A stretch of DNA of 64,000 bases, from assembly GCA_022827195.1 (NCBI GenBank), contig JAJDTL010000019.1, positions 62,001 to 126,000 of the forward strand. Reading direction: 5' to 3'. This document shows positions 43,860 to 53,633 of the stretch, one piece after another. The notes beneath the pieces are model-generated. The model had not been told where the DNA came from. It did not search any database and worked only from the letters and a program-made list of their open reading frames with translations. The DNA comes from Caldilineaceae bacterium (GTDB lineage: Bacteria; Chloroflexota; Anaerolineae; Caldilineales; Caldilineaceae). Both the position numbers and the translations under genes were made by a program. Every line of letters starts with the position of its first letter. The stretch's first letter is position 1.

Positions 43860-44117
43860 ATGAGCCTGCAAATCGATAATGCCGAGACCTGCCGGCTGGC
43901 TGCTGAACTGGCCCAACTGACTGGCGAAACGACGAACGGCGCAATTGCGGTTGCGCTACGCGAACGTTTGGAACGCGAGAGGGCCAGACGAGGTGCAACT
44001 GCCTTGGCGCAGGAATTGCATGCCATTGGCCGGCGCTGCGCCGCTCATCTCAAGCCAGGGCCGGCTGCTGTCGAGCACGGTAATCTGCTCTACGACGAGC
44101 GAGGCCTGCCCAAATGA
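43860..44117 (+). CDS. vapB: VapB-type antitoxin
   Basis: The 85-residue protein matches the PSK/VapB transcription-factor family: MSLQIDNAETCRLAAELAQLTGETTNGAIAVALRERLERERARRG, a ribbon-helix-helix DNA-binding head, and an acidic tail ending GNLLYDERGLPK that binds VapC. GGAGG seven bases before the ATG is a good ribosome site. It overlaps vapC by four bases. The tail motif reappears in a relic at 62276-62402. Confidence 0.9.
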   Translation: MSLQIDNAETCRLAAELAQLTGETTNGAIAVALRERLERERARRGATALAQELHAIGRRCAAHLKPGPAAVEHGNLLYDERGLPK

Positions 44118-44500
44118 TTATCGACACGTCGGCAATCCTCGCCATTCTTTTCGGCGAGCCAGACGCTGCTCGCTACGCAGAGGCGATCGCGATGGCTTGG
44201 CCCAGACGTATGTCGGTGACCGCGTTACTTGAAGCCGCGATGGTGGTCGAGAGCAGAGGCGGAACCGCCGCCGGGCATGAACTGGACCTGCTTCTGGAGG
44301 CAGCATCCATCGAACTGGTTCCTGTTACGACCGAACAGGCTGACGTTGCTCGCCGCGCTTGGCGGCGCTTTGGAAAAGGCAATCATCCAGCCGGGCTAAA
44401 CTTTGGCGACTGCTTTGTCTACGCGCTCGCGGCAACAAGCCGTGAACCGCTCCTCTTCAAAGGTCAGGACTTTACCCATACCGATATTGAGGCGGCATAG
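44114..44500 (+). CDS. vapC: VapC-type PIN ribonuclease toxin
   Basis: The 128-residue protein is a complete PIN domain: MIIDTSAILAILFGEPD with the first Asp, SVTALLEAAMVVESRG with Glu, and HPAGLNFGDCFVYALAATSREPLLFKGQDF with the third and fourth acidic residues. VapC toxins cut tRNA or rRNA and are held by VapB. The FGDCFVYALA block is typical of the VapC20/VapC30-like group. All catalytic residues are kept, so this is the one intact type II pair of the window besides HEPN/MNT. Confidence 0.92.
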   Translation: MIIDTSAILAILFGEPDAARYAEAIAMAWPRRMSVTALLEAAMVVESRGGTAAGHELDLLLEAASIELVPVTTEQADVARRAWRRFGKGNHPAGLNFGDCFVYALAATSREPLLFKGQDFTHTDIEAA

Positions 44501-44625
44501 ATCGAGGTGCACTTGGCAACACCTGGACTGTCGCTAACTGTCCAGACCTCTGGACTCAGCGGCATCCGCAAGGCATCGAATCAGGCCAAGGTCTGAGTAC
44601 AGATAATCTATACGCCCGCAGACAA

Positions 44626-45642
44626 TTACGCGTTCGTCCCCGCCCATTCGATCAACACGCCGAGAAAATCGCGCGGGCGCTCAACCAGCCGCTCGTACAT
44701 CTCGCCAACCGCCTCCGGCTGAATACGGTGGCTGATCAGCCCCCCGTCCGACAGCGAACCGTCCGCAAACAGACGCAGGACCAGCTCGAGATTGCGCTCA
44801 CGCGTCCACGGATCGCGTACCGTCTGCGCATGTCCGGAGACGCGGGCGTGCGCACCGATCAGCGAGACACCCTTTTGGTGGACCGCGTACGGATCGATTT
44901 CGACCGTGCCGCGCGGGCTGCCCAGCAACACCACGCGCCCGCCGTCGCCCGCCAGCTCCAGCGCCTGCGGGATCACCGCAGGATTGCCGGTCGCCTCGAT
45001 CACCACCTCCGCCATGCGCCCATCGGTCAGATCGCCCACCATCTGCCCGACGTCTATCTCGTCCGGATTGAACGCCCGCACAGCCGCCTCTGCCGCGACC
45101 TGCACCCGTTTGGGAAAGAAATCGACCCCGATCACCGGCCGCGCGCCCGCCGCGCGCGCCAGCCGCGCCGCAAACTGGCCGACCAGCCCCAGGCCCAGTA
45201 CCACCACCGTCTCGCCCAGCGCGACCTGGCCCTGGCGTACACCCACCGCACTGATGCCGCCCATCACGGCCAGGGCCCCCTGCTCGAACGATACCAGCGG
45301 CGGCAGACGCCAAATCTTGGCCGTGCGTACGTCGCACACCGCCCAGTCGCCGTGCGCTGCGTAGGCCACCACCCAGTCGCCCGGCGCCCACGCCGTCACC
45401 GCGCCGCCAACCGCCTGCACAACACCGGCCAGAGCGTAGCCCAGCTCTTGTGGGAGCATCGGCGGGCTATCCTGCGAAAAGCCGATGTGCGTACCGCTGT
45501 ACAACGCGGTCTCCGTGCCCGCGCTGATCAACGAGCAGACCGACCTGACGACCACCTCGTGCGGGGCCGGCTGCGCCGCGATCTCGAAGCTCTCCCATTC
45601 GACCCGGCCAACGGCCCTACACACCAGGCGTCTGGCTCGCAT
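44626..45642 (-). CDS. Zinc-binding MDR dehydrogenase
   Basis: The 338-residue protein is an MDR-family oxidoreductase with N-terminal RLVCRAVGRVEWESFEIAAQPAPHEVVVRSVCSLISAGTETALYSGTHIG. In this branch the catalytic CGTD is replaced by SAGTE, so it may be zinc-independent. The NAD(P) loop is VVVLGLGLVGQFAARLARAAGARPVIGVD. AGGAAGGGGAAG directly precedes the ATG at 45642. It overlaps the GH127 gene by 26 bases, so it belongs to that glycan operon and may oxidise a released sugar. Confidence 0.88.
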   Translation of the reverse strand: MRARRLVCRAVGRVEWESFEIAAQPAPHEVVVRSVCSLISAGTETALYSGTHIGFSQDSPPMLPQELGYALAGVVQAVGGAVTAWAPGDWVVAYAAHGDWAVCDVRTAKIWRLPPLVSFEQGALAVMGGISAVGVRQGQVALGETVVVLGLGLVGQFAARLARAAGARPVIGVDFFPKRVQVAAEAAVRAFNPDEIDVGQMVGDLTDGRMAEVVIEATGNPAVIPQALELAGDGGRVVLLGSPRGTVEIDPYAVHQKGVSLIGAHARVSGHAQTVRDPWTRERNLELVLRLFADGSLSDGGLISHRIQPEAVGEMYERLVERPRDFLGVLIEWAGTNA

Positions 45643-47596
45643 CTTCCCCTTCCTCTCCCTGCGTCCTGCCGTCGATCCACGTCCGCAGCGACGACCTGCT
45701 CTCCCGGTTCCCCCACGCATAGTAGGGAATGAATGTCAGCTTGCCGGCCGGTTCATCGTACGACCCCCCGGCTCCCTGCAGAGCGACAACCCCACCCAGC
45801 AGGTCCTGCCTGTAATCCACCGCAAACTCGTCCAGCAGCGCCGCCTGCCGGTAATGCCCCGTCAGCTCGCGGCCGCCCGGCCCATCCCCCGCAGGCAACC
45901 CAACCCACGCGCCCCACATAGCGACACCGGGATTGTCCGTACTCTCGACACTATAGACAAGCGGGCCGCGACACAGCGCAACCTTGCCCTCGTAGTACCG
46001 GGCGCGCGCATCGGCCGTCACCGCCACGACCGGCATCGGCAGCCGCAGAACGACAAGATCGCCGCTGCGCCACACCCTTTCGATGCGGCAGTAGGCGCCG
46101 GGCGCAAGTTCGCCCTCGAACGCCTCACCGTTCACCTGCAGCGACGCGGCGCGGCACCACGCCGGAATGCGCAGGTTCAGCGCGAACGCGACCGGCCGCT
46201 CAGGCTCAAGCCTGATCGCGACCTCGCCGTCCCAGGGATACGCAGTCTCCTGCGTCAGGCGGAGCCCGGTCCCGTCCTGCAGCCGCCAGTCCATCCTGCA
46301 GCCGTCGTACAGGTGGACCCACACGCCGTCCTGCGACGTGCTGAAGATATAACCCGGCAGCGACGCCAGCATGCGCAGCGCGTTCGGTGGGCAGCAGCCC
46401 GTCGACGTCGAAGCCCAGGCCGTGCGCTGCCAGTGGTTGCCGTCCGACGAGAGCGGACACAGATAGTGAAACTTGGCGCCGTCGAGCGATACGTGCGCCA
46501 GGAAACCGTTGTAGAGCGTCCTCTCCATCAGGTCGGCGTAGCGGGCCGCGCCCGTCACCGCCAGCATCCGCCAGTTCCAGGTCGCGTTGCCGACCGCTTC
46601 GCACGTCTCCAGACCGGTGCCGAGCAAAAACCGGAAGACGCCCGTATGCAGCTCGAACGCCTCCTTGCAGGTCATCTCGATGTTCTCCCCATCCACGGCC
46701 AGCTGGCCCGTAAGATGCAGCTTGCCGCCGGCCATGTCTTTCCAGATCGCCGTCAGCTTATCCATGAACGCCCGGTCGCCCGTCTCGGCATAATAGTCGG
46801 CGCCGCCGCACAGGAGGTAGGTCTGGCGCACGACGTGCCTGCTCGCAGAGCCGCGGAAAGGGGAGCCCACGACCGGCGGCTGCCGCAGCAGCGGCGTGAG
46901 GAAATGGCGCGCGCCGGCGAGGTACCGCTCCTGGCCGGTCGTGCGGTAGAGCTCGACCAGCGCCATCTCGATCACGCTGTGCCCGGCGAAATCCTCGCCT
47001 CCGAATTTTTGGCAGATCGCGTCGGCAACGCGCTGCGCGCACTCCAGGAACTCGGTCGAGCCGGTCGCCCGGTGGTGCGCGATCGCCGCCTGAATCAGGT
47101 GCCCCGGGTTGCCCAGTCCGTACGATCTCTCGAACCCGTCGCCGTAGTAGACCGCCCAGAAGGCATCGTCCTCGTGCGCCCGCACAACGCCGCGCACAAA
47201 CAGGTCGAGCAGGGCGCGCGTACCCGCATCGTGCCCGGACTGGATGAAAAAGGCGCACGCCTCCAGCCACTTCTGGAAATTCGCCCGCCACGAATGCCCG
47301 TTGCGCGTGCGGTTCATCCCCGTCGGATTGGCCTCGAGCGTCTCCAGGCCGGCCCGGATGCCCGCCCTGTCGCCCGCCGCATACGCCCGGAACGGCGCGG
47401 TCTGGTCGTCTACGTCCAGCCAGGCCAGGAACGCCGCGATGCCGTTGCGCCGGCCGGCATCGATGCGCGCCTTCCAGAAACCGTCGCCCATCCTGACCGC
47501 CTGCAGCGGAACAGGCCTGAGCGCGGCATATCGACTGGCGACTGTCGACACCACGCCCGCCTCCTGCCACTCTGGGGTCTTCCCGTTGTCCGACAT
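45617..47596 (-). CDS. GH127 (DUF1680) glycoside hydrolase, beta-L-arabinofuranosidase-like
   Basis: The 659-residue protein belongs to family GH127. The N-terminus (PVPLQAVRMGDGFWKARID) is the conserved opening. The zinc-cysteine catalytic site is visible: LETCEAVGNATWNWRML around residue 330 gives Glu and Cys ligands, and CCPPNALRML (Cys401-Cys402) gives the nucleophile cysteine pair. The all-alpha barrel is followed by beta-sandwich domains (NLRIPAWCRAASLQVNGEAF). There is no signal peptide, so it acts in the cytoplasm on imported oligosaccharides. Characterised members remove beta-L-arabinofuranose, but others act on different sugars, so specificity is not settled. Confidence 0.92.
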   Translation of the reverse strand: MSDNGKTPEWQEAGVVSTVASRYAALRPVPLQAVRMGDGFWKARIDAGRRNGIAAFLAWLDVDDQTAPFRAYAAGDRAGIRAGLETLEANPTGMNRTRNGHSWRANFQKWLEACAFFIQSGHDAGTRALLDLFVRGVVRAHEDDAFWAVYYGDGFERSYGLGNPGHLIQAAIAHHRATGSTEFLECAQRVADAICQKFGGEDFAGHSVIEMALVELYRTTGQERYLAGARHFLTPLLRQPPVVGSPFRGSASRHVVRQTYLLCGGADYYAETGDRAFMDKLTAIWKDMAGGKLHLTGQLAVDGENIEMTCKEAFELHTGVFRFLLGTGLETCEAVGNATWNWRMLAVTGAARYADLMERTLYNGFLAHVSLDGAKFHYLCPLSSDGNHWQRTAWASTSTGCCPPNALRMLASLPGYIFSTSQDGVWVHLYDGCRMDWRLQDGTGLRLTQETAYPWDGEVAIRLEPERPVAFALNLRIPAWCRAASLQVNGEAFEGELAPGAYCRIERVWRSGDLVVLRLPMPVVAVTADARARYYEGKVALCRGPLVYSVESTDNPGVAMWGAWVGLPAGDGPGGRELTGHYRQAALLDEFAVDYRQDLLGGVVALQGAGGSYDEPAGKLTFIPYYAWGNRESRSSLRTWIDGRTQGEEGEDASQTPGV

Positions 47597-47656
47597 GCTC
47601 CCCCCTTCCAGTCCGAGAACGTCCCGCTCGCCCTGCGCAACACGCAGAACAGACGC

Positions 47657-49708
47657 CTACTCCATCTGGCTCTCCGTCGCGCCCGCGGCCAGAAACGGGC
47701 CCAGTGTCTCGCCGCGCAGCAGCTTCTCCAGGTCCTCGAGGAACTCCAGGTAGGTGCCCTGCCAGCCAAAGTGGTCCCAGAACCAGCCGTCATACGGCGA
47801 GCCCGCCGTGGCCTCCCCCTTGGGAACGCCGGCGTAACGCGCGCGCACCGCTTCGATCTGCGCCGCCTCCAGCCGCCCCAGCTTGTGGTCCAGGTACAGC
47901 CCGAAACAGTCGACAAAGATGCGCACGTCGTTGACGTTGCCTTCCAGCAGCCCGGCCACGCGGGCATAGGCGGCCGGCTCTACCTCGCCCTCCAGCCGCC
48001 GCCACGCCGCAAGCACCTCCTCCATCCGCTCGATCGACGGCCGCTTCTCCGTCATCAACTCGTCGGCGTAGGCAGACGTCAGCGGCACCCGGTTGAAAAT
48101 GAGCTGATAGCGCGGGTCGCTGCGCAGCGACTCCCGCTCCTCCTCAGGATAGGCGTCCAGCGGCAGCTCCAGGCCGAGAACGTCTTCACCCGCGCGGTCC
48201 ATCCCCGGATGCAGGTAGTCGGTCCAGATGCGCCACGGCCCGTTCAGACGTGTGTCCAGATAGCTGTAGCGGGCAACGTAGCTGTGACATTGGGTCAGGC
48301 CGCAGCGGCTGAACAGCGCGCCGATCGCGGCGGGATAGGTCTCCTTCAGCCCGGGCAGAAACGCGACCGCGGCCGCGCCGTACTCCATCCTCAGCCATTC
48401 CGACAGAATCTCGTCCGGGTCGAGCTGCGGGTCCCAGCACAGCCGGCCGTAGGCATACCAGTTGGAGAGATTGAGCGGATGGTCCACATACTCGGGGTGC
48501 ACGCCCAGGTTGGCGTCAAAGCCCTCACAGCCCTTGGCCGCCGCCTTGCGAAACGCCTCCCGCCAGCGGTGCGCCATCGAGCACGGCAGAAAGTTCAGGC
48601 CGGCCGTATCGCCCACCAGCGCCAGCTCGAATACGTACGGAGAGCGCTCGCCCGGCCGGTTGCCGATATGGCCCCAGATCGGATGCGGCGGATAGGGCGG
48701 GCGAAAGTCCCAGTAGAGATGGCAGGGCGCGATCCGCACGTTCTCAGGAATCTCATCCCCCCACTCGCCGAACATCTCCGTCTCCGCCTTGGCGTACGCG
48801 GCCTGGTCCGTGACCGCGGGCCACAGCAGCTCGCCGTCGATCGCGGCCAGCGCATCGCTGACCAAGCGCATTCCGGCCAGAACGCGTTCGCGTACTGGCA
48901 GCCCGCGGCAGCGCTCGCAGTCGTCCTCGTGCGGGCCGGGCGCGTTCTCACCCGCGCCCCACACGATCGCACTGCGCACGCTCGGCATGTCCGCAGCCAG
49001 GCGCGCCGTGAAACTGTGCCACTGGTCGCGAACGACCTCCGAGAAGGGACAGACGTCGGCGTAGACCCCGTTCTCGTCAGGCTCGGCATAGTGGAGCGAG
49101 AGCCCGACGGTCACGCCAAAACGGTCCAGAAAACGCGCGAACCGCTCGACCGGCTCGGCGCGCGCCAGCCAGCGCTCGAACTGCGAGCCCTTGGCCGCGT
49201 ACTGCGCAAAGAGGCTGAGACGGTTCACGCGCATCGCCAGCAGCCGCCGCGCGAAATCCAGGTATTCGGGCTGCGCCTCGGGGCGCAGCATCTTATCATA
49301 ATCGAGGATGCTCTTGACCGGCAGACACCAGACCTTGTTCGAAGGCGTCTCCCACATCCGCAGGCCGCGCACCGCAAAATGGGGGCCGTCGGTCATCTCC
49401 GTCATCGGCCGGCCCGCCCGCGCGCGGTCGATACATTCCTGCACGCCGTACAACACGCCGCGCCCATCGCCGCCGCTGATGCGCAGCGCGGCGCCGTCCT
49501 CCACCTCGATGCGAAAGTGCTCCGGCTTCAAATCGCGCCCGGCGTCGTCCAGCCAGACGGAGGCCTGCGTCTGCGCCGCATGCACGCCGACAGTTGGCCG
49601 CGCGCCGCCCAGCCCTTCGACCCAGCGCGCCAGCTCGTCCGCCGCCGTCCTCACGCGTGGACCGGCATCGCGCGGCACCCTGATCGCTTCGATAGTTGTC
49701 AGTTGCAT
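47657..49708 (-). CDS. GH67-like alpha-glucuronidase-related protein
   Basis: The 683-residue protein has an N-terminal domain of the type found before GH67 and GH20 barrels: ADELARWVEGLGG, then LRISGGDGRGVLYGVQECI. A barrel-like middle follows (FAVRGLRMWETPSN, RRLLAMRVNRLSLFAQ, VTVGLSLHYAEPDENGVY, IVWGAGENAPGPHEDDCERCRGL) and a helical tail. The barrel differs strongly from true GH67, and the catalytic acids cannot be assigned with confidence. There is no signal peptide. The GTG of the longer frame at 49747 is rejected for the ATG at 49708. It heads the minus-strand operon with GH127 and the dehydrogenase. Confidence 0.75.
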   Translation of the reverse strand: MQLTTIEAIRVPRDAGPRVRTAADELARWVEGLGGARPTVGVHAAQTQASVWLDDAGRDLKPEHFRIEVEDGAALRISGGDGRGVLYGVQECIDRARAGRPMTEMTDGPHFAVRGLRMWETPSNKVWCLPVKSILDYDKMLRPEAQPEYLDFARRLLAMRVNRLSLFAQYAAKGSQFERWLARAEPVERFARFLDRFGVTVGLSLHYAEPDENGVYADVCPFSEVVRDQWHSFTARLAADMPSVRSAIVWGAGENAPGPHEDDCERCRGLPVRERVLAGMRLVSDALAAIDGELLWPAVTDQAAYAKAETEMFGEWGDEIPENVRIAPCHLYWDFRPPYPPHPIWGHIGNRPGERSPYVFELALVGDTAGLNFLPCSMAHRWREAFRKAAAKGCEGFDANLGVHPEYVDHPLNLSNWYAYGRLCWDPQLDPDEILSEWLRMEYGAAAVAFLPGLKETYPAAIGALFSRCGLTQCHSYVARYSYLDTRLNGPWRIWTDYLHPGMDRAGEDVLGLELPLDAYPEEERESLRSDPRYQLIFNRVPLTSAYADELMTEKRPSIERMEEVLAAWRRLEGEVEPAAYARVAGLLEGNVNDVRIFVDCFGLYLDHKLGRLEAAQIEAVRARYAGVPKGEATAGSPYDGWFWDHFGWQGTYLEFLEDLEKLLRGETLGPFLAAGATESQME

Positions 49709-49791
49709 GTCGCTGATTCCCTCCGCTGGATACGGCTGCCCGGGCACTTTAGCACAGTTCCCGCCTTGCGCACATCCAATTGTTAATCTAC

Positions 49792-49820
49792 TTGACTACA
49801 AATGGCCCCTCATGTATGCT
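49792..49820 (+). promoter_or_regulatory. Sigma-70-type promoter of the importer operon
   Basis: TTGACT (49792-49797) and TATGCT (49815-49820) are spaced by 17 bases and lie about 90 bases before the start of the LplB-like permease gene. The 49709-49907 gap serves two divergent operons, so the minus-strand promoter must also be here. I saw no clear operator palindrome. Confidence 0.6.
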
Positions 49821-49907
49821 GCGCCGCAGGTTCGAGGCACTCTCCAATCCTGACCTGTCCGCCCGCGGAATTCTCGCCCGCCTTCCCCGTGATCGCAAGG
49901 TGGCCCC

Positions 49908-50897
49908 ATGAGCGACGATGCAACCATAGACGCTGCGCTGGTTTCGGGGCCGTCCGCGCCACGGGCAGTCCTGCGTGACTGGCGAACGCGTCTGCACAGA
50001 GAGATGCAGCTCAACTGGCAGCTCTATGTGATGATCCTGCCCGTGCTCGTCGGCTTCTTCCTCTTCCGCTTCTACCCCCTCTACGGCCTCCAGATCGCCT
50101 TCAAAGATTACAACATCGTCTCCGGCATCCAGGGCAGCCCCTGGGTGGGCCTGGAGAACTTCATCAAATTCATCGAAGACCCCTTCTTCTTCCGCGTCGT
50201 CAAAAACACCGTCGTGCTTGGCTTCTGGACGCTGGTCATCTCCTACCCGCTGCCGATCGTCTTCGCCGTGCTGCTCAACGAGGTCAAACAGCAGCACGGC
50301 CTCTTCAAGCGCGTCACCCAATCGATCAGCTATCTGCCCCACTTTATCGCCGTCGTCGTAATCGTCGGCCTCATCTACGACTTCTTCAGCACCGACGGCA
50401 TCGTCAACCAGATCGCAGTCGCCCTGACCGGCGAAAAGGTGCGTATTCTCGGCACCTCCGCCTGGTTCCGCCCGCTCTACATCGGCTCGGTGCTGTGGCA
50501 AGGCATCGGCTGGGGCTCGATCATCTACCTCGCCGCGCTGACCGGCATCCCGCCCGAACAGTATGAATCGGCCATCGTCGACGGCGCCTCGCGCGGGCAG
50601 CGTATCCGTTACATAACCCTGCCCGGCCTGCTGCCGGTGATCAGCGTCACCCTGATCCTCTCGGTCTCGTCCATCATCTCGGTCGGATTCGAGCGCGCCT
50701 TCCTGCTGCAGCAGCCGGCAACCTACAACGTCTCCGACGTTATCGCCACCTACGTCTACCGCCGCGGGCTGATCAAATTCGATTTCAGCTACGGCGCGGC
50801 CATCGGTCTCTTCGACTCCGTCATCGCCTTCATGCTGGTCGTGGCGGCCAACTATCTCGTAAAGCGGACCAGTGAGGATCGCGAAGGGCTCTGGTAG
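49908..50897 (+). CDS. ABC transporter permease, LplB type
   Basis: The 329-residue permease has six helices and the LplB-like opening LNWQLYVMILPVLVGFFLFRFYPLYGLQIAFKDYNIVSGIQGSPWVGLENFIKF. The EAA loop reads YESAIVDGASRGQRIRYITLPGL. LplB/YtcP/LipO importers bring in complex glycans such as pectin or rhamnogalacturonan fragments in other bacteria. AAGGTGG four bases before the ATG supports the start. It is followed by the second permease and the binding lipoprotein. No ATPase is encoded in the cluster. Confidence 0.93.
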   Translation: MSDDATIDAALVSGPSAPRAVLRDWRTRLHREMQLNWQLYVMILPVLVGFFLFRFYPLYGLQIAFKDYNIVSGIQGSPWVGLENFIKFIEDPFFFRVVKNTVVLGFWTLVISYPLPIVFAVLLNEVKQQHGLFKRVTQSISYLPHFIAVVVIVGLIYDFFSTDGIVNQIAVALTGEKVRILGTSAWFRPLYIGSVLWQGIGWGSIIYLAALTGIPPEQYESAIVDGASRGQRIRYITLPGLLPVISVTLILSVSSIISVGFERAFLLQQPATYNVSDVIATYVYRRGLIKFDFSYGAAIGLFDSVIAFMLVVAANYLVKRTSEDREGLW

Positions 50898-50910
50898 CCG
50901 GGAGTAAACC

Positions 50911-51789
50911 GTGCATACACTGAAAAAGATGCAGCTGTTCGATTACCTGAACTACCTCTTCCTGATCGGCTTCAGCTGCGTGATGCTCTACCCGCTGCTC
51001 TACGTCTTTTCGATCTCGGTCAGCGACGGCGAGGCGGTCTGGCGTCAATCGGTCAAGCTGTTCCCCATCGGCTTCAACCTGGAGCCCTACGAGGCGATCG
51101 CGCGCTCGAACTCCGTCCTGCGCGCCTACCGCAACTCGATCACCTACACCGTTCTCGGCACCGCCTTCACCCTGATCGCCTGCCTGCTGGCCGCCTACCC
51201 CCTCTCCGAGCCGCGCTTCCGCCTGCGCGGCCCCATCAGCCTCATCCTCGGGCTGACGCTCTTCTTCTCCGCCGGCCTCATCCCCACCTACCTGACCTAC
51301 CAGGGCTATGGCCTGCTCAACACGACCTGGGTCATCGTCCTGCCGGTCGCCTTCAACTTCTGGTTCGTCATCCTCGTGCGCGCCAACATCTCCACCATCC
51401 CGCGCGAGCTGAAGGACGCGGCCCGCGTCGACGGCGCCAGCGACTTTCGCATCCTCCTGCAGATCATCGTGCCCCTGTCCAAGCCGATCCTGGCGACCAT
51501 CGCTCTCTTTGTCGCCGTCGCCGTCTGGAACGACTTCTTCAACCCGCTGCTCTATCTCAACAACTCGGAAAAGTTCCCCCTGACCATCATGCTGCGGCGC
51601 ATGCTGATCCGCGGGGCAACCGGCGACGTGGTCCAGGGCAACTACAGCGACACCTTGCAGGCCAAATCCTTCTTCCGCCAGGTCAAAATGGCGACGGTCA
51701 TCGTGACCACCGGCCCGATTCTGCTCGTCTATCCCTTCGTGCAGAAATACTTTGTCAGGGGCACGCTGGTCGGCGCGATCAAAGGGTAA
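50911..51789 (+). CDS. ABC transporter permease, YtcP type
   Basis: The 292-residue partner permease begins at GTG (GGAG six bases upstream) and reads LFDYLNYLFLIGFSCVMLYPLLYVFSISVSD, typical of YtcP-like proteins. The EAA loop is LKDAARVDGASDFRILLQIIVPLSKP and the end is FVRGTLVGAIKG. It lies 13 bases after the LplB-type gene. The pair forms the heterodimeric channel of the importer whose binding protein is encoded at 51934. Confidence 0.93.
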   Translation: MHTLKKMQLFDYLNYLFLIGFSCVMLYPLLYVFSISVSDGEAVWRQSVKLFPIGFNLEPYEAIARSNSVLRAYRNSITYTVLGTAFTLIACLLAAYPLSEPRFRLRGPISLILGLTLFFSAGLIPTYLTYQGYGLLNTTWVIVLPVAFNFWFVILVRANISTIPRELKDAARVDGASDFRILLQIIVPLSKPILATIALFVAVAVWNDFFNPLLYLNNSEKFPLTIMLRRMLIRGATGDVVQGNYSDTLQAKSFFRQVKMATVIVTTGPILLVYPFVQKYFVRGTLVGAIKG

Positions 51790-51827
51790 GTCCCGGCCGC
51801 GCAAGCGCCCCGTCCGCGCTTGCGCCA

Positions 51828-51880
51828 TAGGCAGTACGCTATCGGCAGTACCCAATCGGCAGTACGCAGTATGGAGTACG
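51828..51880. repeat. Short-word repeat tract (cggcagtacgc)
   Basis: Words ggcagtacgctatc, ggcagtacccaatc, ggcagtacgcagtat and ggagtacg follow one another in the gap between the permease and the binding-protein gene. The period is 13-17 bases. It resembles other intergenic word tracts in placement but has its own vocabulary. Confidence 0.6.
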
Positions 51881-51933
51881 AAGGCCCGCTTTCACGTTCG
51901 ATTCACGTCACTTCCACCATCGAGGAGAAGAAA

Positions 51934-53601
51934 ATGAAGAGATTCAGCCTGTCGTCATCCCTGGGTCTGCTCATCATTTTGAGCATGCTGGTCGTGGGTT
52001 GTATGCCAGCCGAGCAGACGACCGCCGAGCCCGAAGAGCTGGTGCTCGAGCTGATGCTCGCGCCCGAAGGCGTCTTCGGCGACATCACGCCCGAGACCTA
52101 CTCGATGCAGCTGCTGGCCGACCGCACCGGCTTCAACTTCGGCTTCCGCCAGATCCCGCGCGAGTTCCTCGGCGAACGCATCGCCACCACGCTCGCGTCG
52201 GGCGACCTGCCGGACATCATGCAACTCGGCCTGCCCGCCGACACCACCGGCACGCCGATGGACATCGCCCACGAGTTCGGCCCGCAAGGGCTCTTCGTCT
52301 CGCTCAGCGACTACATCGACGACGGCAAGATGCCCAACCTCGTCGCCGAAATGGCCAGGCAGCCCGATATGGAACGGCTGATGACCTCGCCCGACGGCAA
52401 CATCTACGGCGTGCCCCAGGTCAGGCGCCTGCGCCAGCTGCGGCCGTGGCTGCAACTGCGCGCCGACCTGATCGAACAGTGCGGCATCATCGAGGACAGA
52501 TGGAACGGCAACTGGGACGCCATTCTGAACCTGGACGACCTCAAGAACGCCATGCTCTGCCTCAAAGACCAGCTCGACGGAAAACCGGTCATCTCCAGCC
52601 GCAACGGCTTCACCGGCCACACCGCCAACTGGGCCAAATGGCTCGGCACCGACCTGACCGTCTACTACAACCCCTACACCGAGCAGTATGAGTATGGCCC
52701 GCTCATGGCCCGCTTCCGCACCATGGTCGAGTTCATGAACTGGATGTTCGAGAACGGCGTCCTCCACCCCGAATACGCCACCATGAGCGACCCGGACTGG
52801 GAGGCGCTGGCACGCGGCACCTGCGAAGCCGGGGCCATCCTCGAAAACACCGGCTGGCACTTCTACTCCTGCGTCGCCAACGCCGGCATCGACCAGGGCA
52901 AGTTCTACCCGGTCATGTCGCTGACGGTCGACGGCGAGAAGATCCTCTGGCCCGCCCCCTCCAATGTCTGGCTCGGCAACCCGCTCGTTATCTCGGCCTC
53001 CTCCTCCCAGGCGGAGATCGATGCCTCGGTCTGGCTGATCGACTATCTGTTCAGCACCGAGGGCCGCTTCCTCATCTACCAGGGCAAAGAGGGCGTCGAC
53101 TGGACCTATCGCGCCGACGGCACCAAGTGCTACACCGATACCATCCAGCGCCACCCCAGCCTCAAGGAGAAACACTACTGCAGCGGCATGATCCCCGAAT
53201 CCCCGCCCGCGATGACGAACGAGTCCGCCTTCATCAACGACATCGGCTCGCTCGCCCGCGTCTGGTGGCCCGAGGCTGAACCGCACTGGGGCCTGATGGC
53301 GGACTGGCCCGCGCCCGAGTTCCCCGATGGCTGGCGCTGGATCGACGACAACTTCATCAATCCCAGCGGCTCCTACGGCGACCCCCTGCCCTCCATCATT
53401 CTGAACGAAGAGGAGGCGGAGGTGGCCGCCAGCCTGGGCACCCCGATCGACACCTATCTGCTCGAAACGATCCAGCAGATGATCGAAGGGCAGCTTGAGA
53501 TTAACGACGACACCTGGGGCGAGCTCACCTCCACCATCGAGAGCATGGGCGCACAGGATATCGTCGACGCCTACAACGCCGCCCTGGCGCGCGCGCAGTA
53601 G
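51934..53601 (+). CDS. Extracellular solute-binding lipoprotein (LplA/LipO type)
   Basis: The 555-residue binding protein has a lipobox (MLVVGC, Cys23). Family blocks include LADRTGFNFGFRQIPREFLGERIATTLASGDLPDIMQLG near the N-terminus, ISSRNGFTGHTANWAKWLGTDLTVYYNPYTEQYEYGPL, and VDWTYRADGTKCYTDTIQRHPSL, typical of LplA/LipO proteins of the glycan importer class. GAGGAG ten bases before the ATG sets the start; the longer frame reads through the repeat tract. It completes the importer with the two upstream permeases. Confidence 0.92.
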   Translation: MKRFSLSSSLGLLIILSMLVVGCMPAEQTTAEPEELVLELMLAPEGVFGDITPETYSMQLLADRTGFNFGFRQIPREFLGERIATTLASGDLPDIMQLGLPADTTGTPMDIAHEFGPQGLFVSLSDYIDDGKMPNLVAEMARQPDMERLMTSPDGNIYGVPQVRRLRQLRPWLQLRADLIEQCGIIEDRWNGNWDAILNLDDLKNAMLCLKDQLDGKPVISSRNGFTGHTANWAKWLGTDLTVYYNPYTEQYEYGPLMARFRTMVEFMNWMFENGVLHPEYATMSDPDWEALARGTCEAGAILENTGWHFYSCVANAGIDQGKFYPVMSLTVDGEKILWPAPSNVWLGNPLVISASSSQAEIDASVWLIDYLFSTEGRFLIYQGKEGVDWTYRADGTKCYTDTIQRHPSLKEKHYCSGMIPESPPAMTNESAFINDIGSLARVWWPEAEPHWGLMADWPAPEFPDGWRWIDDNFINPSGSYGDPLPSIILNEEEAEVAASLGTPIDTYLLETIQQMIEGQLEINDDTWGELTSTIESMGAQDIVDAYNAALARAQ

Positions 53602-53633
53602 CGCATCTGCCGGCGGCAATACTGCCGTAACTC

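Noticed and set aside
45485..49786. 1433-codon open frame on the plus strand
   Set aside because: It is antisense to the GH127 and GH67-like genes, very rich in Arg, His and Gln, and results from their GC-biased codon use.
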